6,630 bases of DNA from an uncultured Clostridium sp. Lineage in GTDB: Bacteria; Bacillota; Clostridia; TANB77; CAG-508. The notes beneath the pieces are model-generated. The model was not told the DNA's origin, made no database searches, and saw only the letters and a program-made list of their open reading frames with translations. The position numbers and the translations under genes were made by a program. Shown one piece after another: positions 4,718-6,630 of this stretch; the first letter of the stretch is position 1; every line of letters starts with the position of its first letter. Location of the stretch: the NCBI GenBank assembly GCA_946498265.1, contig CAMMNR010000103.1:1-6630 (forward strand). The letters run 5' to 3'.

Positions 4718-5107
4718 TTGATAAAAAGCAATATTAAAACAAGTAATTTAATAAACTCTAAAACTACAATTTTAATTTATAACATATTAAGGGATTTAGG
4801 ATTAATTCCTACTCTTAAAGGAACTAAATTTTTAAATAAAGCTATTCAAATTGTTTTAAATAGTAATAATGAATTTATTGTTTTAGAAGATGTTTACAAA
4901 GAAATAGCTTTGAATTATACTAATTTTAATAGTGTGCAAGTTAGAAATGCAATTAAGTATGCAATAGATAATAGAGATGAAGAAAAATCTATTGCATACT
5001 TTGAAAAGATTTTTGGTTATAAATATGATAGATATGTTTTTACAAATAAAGTTATTATAGAGGAAATTGCAAGAGTTTTATTTTGTAAAATAAATAAATG
5101 TTTTTAA
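4718..5107 (+). CDS. free-standing Spo0A C-terminal-like DNA-binding protein
   Basis: A 129-residue protein whose residues about 20-127 follow the Spo0A effector domain: ILRDLGLIPTLKG (Spo0A: IHEIGVPAHIKG), FLNKAIQIV, VYKEIALNY, VRNAIKYAID (Spo0A: VERAIRHAIE), FGYKYDR and a C-terminal helix with EIARVL. No phosphoacceptor receiver domain is present, so it should not be phosphorylation-gated as Spo0A is. In the recognition helix the residues I recall as base contacts in Spo0A (Glu-Arg...Arg of VERAIR) are replaced by Arg-Asn...Lys, implying a different operator. I see no perfect 0A box (TGTCGAA), but three TTACGT palindromes lie upstream. The start is TTG 4718 with GGGGGA seven bases upstream. 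The nearby ATG at 4710 stops after three codons. Probably a regulator of element or host genes. Confidence 0.75.
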   Translation: MIKSNIKTSNLINSKTTILIYNILRDLGLIPTLKGTKFLNKAIQIVLNSNNEFIVLEDVYKEIALNYTNFNSVQVRNAIKYAIDNRDEEKSIAYFEKIFGYKYDRYVFTNKVIIEEIARVLFCKINKCF

Positions 5108-5365
5108 AGTAATTTTAGTACATTTAAGGTCAGTTTTCATTTTGCTAATTATTTGTATCTTTTCCATATTAAAAAGTACTGTTTAATGTATTTAAAATTT
5201 TAAATCAATACTATTATGCATGAAGTTTTATGCTTTTTTAATTTATTTATTTGAGCTATTGTTAGGGAATATTTTGATACATTAAATTATACAAGAGGTT
5301 TTATATTTTTTCAAATCTATTTATTCAAGCCATAGCGAGGTACGAGCTATTTAGTACAAAATAAA

Positions 5366-5387
5366 ATAGCAAAGAATTTCTTGCTAT
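5366..5387 (-). terminator. possible terminator of the right-hand gene
   Basis: ATAGCAA (5366-5372) pairs with TTGCTAT (5381-5387). On the minus strand it is followed by TTTTATTTTG. It lies about 70 bp past the stop of the leftward gene. Confidence 0.35.
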
Positions 5388-5427
5388 CTTATAAAAACTT
5401 GTTATCGAAACTATTTTCTATTAATTT

Positions 5428-5450
5428 GAGTATACGACCTTAGTATATTC
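5428..5450 (-). other. 8-bp hairpin just after the right-hand gene
   Basis: GAGTATAC (5428-5435) pairs with GTATATTC (5443-5450), with one G-U on one strand, around the loop GACCTTA. It starts 8 bp beyond the stop codon and has no T-run, so it is not an ordinary terminator. Confidence 0.4.
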
Positions 5451-5458
5451 AAAGAGAA

Positions 5459-6630
5459 CTAATATAAAGCTGAACGAAAACCTACATTGTAAGCATTACC
5501 AGAAAGACTGTATTTTATTCGTGCTGAAACAACACCAATATAAAGATAGCTTCCACCTCTATTACAACAAGGTTGTTCTTGCTCATTTTCTTTTGAATGT
5601 TCTAGTGTCCATTCATTTAAATTTCCAGCTAAATCATAAATATTCAATACTTTATTTCTATTTGTAGCCCCAGTTGATAATAAAATACTATGTGAAGATA
5701 CTTTTTCATATTTTTCTGTAATTTCTTGATATGAATTTAGTATTGTTGGGTCTAATGTAAACATTGCTTTTGTATTAGTTATTACAAAATTTGAATCTAA
5801 AAAATTTCCCCAATCACTACTATAATTGGTTAAATACCAATTTGCATCATTGTTGGTATTCCACTTTCCATTTATTTTTAAAAATTTTAATACTAAGTCC
5901 CATTGAATACCAAACATTAAACTACTTGTTTTTTTATTCGTTGGAGATAGTGTAGAAGATAGTTCTTGAGCTTGACTACAAGCTACATAATTATATGGAA
6001 TTTTATTTTGCTGTATATATGCTTTTCTAGATTTATTATCATTTTTTATTACTTGTACATCTGCACCTACTTCATATCTCCCTATAAAAAATCCATTATT
6101 TGCTTTTATGCTTTGTAACATTTCACTATATTTAACATAATATTCATCTTTTTCTAATCCACATCCTTCATACCAAGTATCTGAATAATTACTATCTCTA
6201 TATTCTGTTACATAACCTATTAAAGCGTTTTCTATTTCATCATCTGTTGCCCTATCTACTGTTACACTTTCTGGTACTTCTATCCATACCCACTCATTTC
6301 CATTCTTATCTATTATTACTAATCCATCTTCTAATGTATTTTCTCCTTCTACTTGTGATACTGCACATTGAGCTGGTATAGTAATTTTTTTACCACTTGG
6401 GTCTTCATATTCATGTTCTTCAATATATGTTGCTGCCTCTGATTGTGTTAGTTTTCTTAATTCTTCTTCTTTTGCTTTTTCTGTTTCTGTCTTTGCCTCA
6501 TTTGCTCTTGTTAATATTCCATTATCCCCTGTTAATGTTGCTACTGTTACACCTGCAAGAATTAATAGCACAATAATGTTTAGTATGTTATCGATGGTTA
6601 GGCTGTAGAAAATCAGACTGGAATAAATCA
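5459..6630 (-). CDS. membrane-anchored SUMF1/C-type-lectin-fold protein, 5' end cut by window
   Basis: The frame stays open to the window edge. A GTG at 6571 would give 370 residues but has no ribosome site and falls inside the hydrophobic segment, so the true start probably lies outside. The N-terminus has one hydrophobic helix (IIVLLILAGVTVATLTG) and a charged coiled-coil-like stretch (EAKTETEKAKEEELRKL), as in clostridial prepilin-like surface proteins. The rest resembles the formylglycine-generating-enzyme/SUMF1 (C-type-lectin) fold: NEWVWIEVPE, FFIGRYEVGAD, LAGNLNEWTLE, NRGGSY and a terminal GFRSALY. A CC pair precedes NRGG, but I cannot assign catalysis; a binding role at the cell surface is likelier. 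The residues before the helix (LTIDNILN) lack the usual prepilin motif (GITLIALV), suggesting a divergent or rearranged 5' end. It may be host or cargo. Confidence 0.65.
   Translation of the reverse strand, partial: IYSSLIFYSLTIDNILNIIVLLILAGVTVATLTGDNGILTRANEAKTETEKAKEEELRKLTQSEAATYIEEHEYEDPSGKKITIPAQCAVSQVEGENTLEDGLVIIDKNGNEWVWIEVPESVTVDRATDDEIENALIGYVTEYRDSNYSDTWYEGCGLEKDEYYVKYSEMLQSIKANNGFFIGRYEVGADVQVIKNDNKSRKAYIQQNKIPYNYVACSQAQELSSTLSPTNKKTSSLMFGIQWDLVLKFLKINGKWNTNNDANWYLTNYSSDWGNFLDSNFVITNTKAMFTLDPTILNSYQEITEKYEKVSSHSILLSTGATNRNKVLNIYDLAGNLNEWTLEHSKENEQEQPCCNRGGSYLYIGVVSARIKYSLSGNAYNVGFRSALY

Larger units (their letters stand above)
5108..5458. other. AT-rich intergenic region, no convincing gene
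   Basis: It contains a 16-bp AT-only palindrome (5190-5205), a weak hairpin with T-run after the Spo0A-like gene (GCAT 5218-5221/ATGC 5230-5233, then TTTTTT), and paired ATAGC/GCTAT motifs (5332-5336/5346-5350). The stretch 5326-5350 is less AT-rich than its surroundings. The element boundary may lie here, but no copy of the ssrA end is visible. Confidence 0.4.

Noticed and set aside
5220..5285. 21-residue hydrophobic frame starting MKFYAFLIYLFELL
   Set aside because: No Shine-Dalgarno site or promoter, and it overlaps a weak terminator-like hairpin; expected by chance in AT-rich DNA.
5326..5336. CAAGCCATAGC, resembling CAAGCCAAAGC at 107-117, as the distal att copy
   Set aside because: Only 11 nt with one mismatch, and it lies just past the tmRNA end; a real att duplication should include the ssrA acceptor/T-arm sequence, which is absent here.

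Overview
The window looks like a low-GC Firmicute, most likely a clostridial lineage. The DNA is strongly AT-rich, the Shine-Dalgarno sites are purine-rich, TGA is used as a stop, one protein resembles the DNA-binding domain of the sporulation regulator Spo0A, and the right-hand gene belongs to a prepilin/sulfatase-modifying-factor-like family I associate with clostridia. The left edge is the 3' end of the tmRNA gene ssrA. It is followed directly by a leftward integrase operon, so the window appears to hold the integrase-proximal end of an element inserted at the ssrA 3' end. No conjugation or replication gene is visible. The right boundary of the element cannot be fixed from this sequence.

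Layout. 1-108: 3' part of ssrA with the likely att site. 109-387: gene-free, with repeated TGTCAACA motifs and a strong hairpin terminator for the integrase. 388-2897: a tightly packed leftward operon of four genes in the order sigma-region-4-like protein, DUF3846-like protein, excisionase-like protein, tyrosine integrase, with overlaps of 4 and 8 nt and a gap of 5 nt. 2898-3213: control region with a perfect 16-bp palindrome, a helically phased array of a GTAAGGAAAT-type repeat and a terminator. 3214-3933: an XRE-family regulator, also leftward. This regulator/sigma/xis/int arrangement recalls the regulatory-recombination module of Tn916-type elements.

3952-4717 is the most interesting part. 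Two divergent promoters carry a perfect 16-bp inverted copy of the same sequence over their -10 regions. One drives the XRE regulator; the other drives a rightward transcript of about 425 nt made almost entirely of good hairpins. Three of these hairpins expose the self-complementary loop UUGCAA. A 19-nt stretch containing a Shine-Dalgarno site and ATG is perfectly complementary to the loop side of the terminator hairpin about 220 nt downstream. An internal promoter could make the 3' part as a separate RNA of about 110 nt. This is either a large structured RNA or a type-I-toxin-antitoxin-like mRNA/sRNA pair. Both readings are inference.

4491-5107: three 15-bp palindromic operator-like sites (TTACGT arms), a promoter and a gene for a free-standing Spo0A C-terminal-like DNA-binding protein with a TTG start. 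5108-5458: AT-rich, no convincing gene, several hairpins. 5459 to the right edge: a leftward, membrane-anchored protein with a sulfatase-modifying-factor/C-type-lectin-like domain, cut by the window edge.
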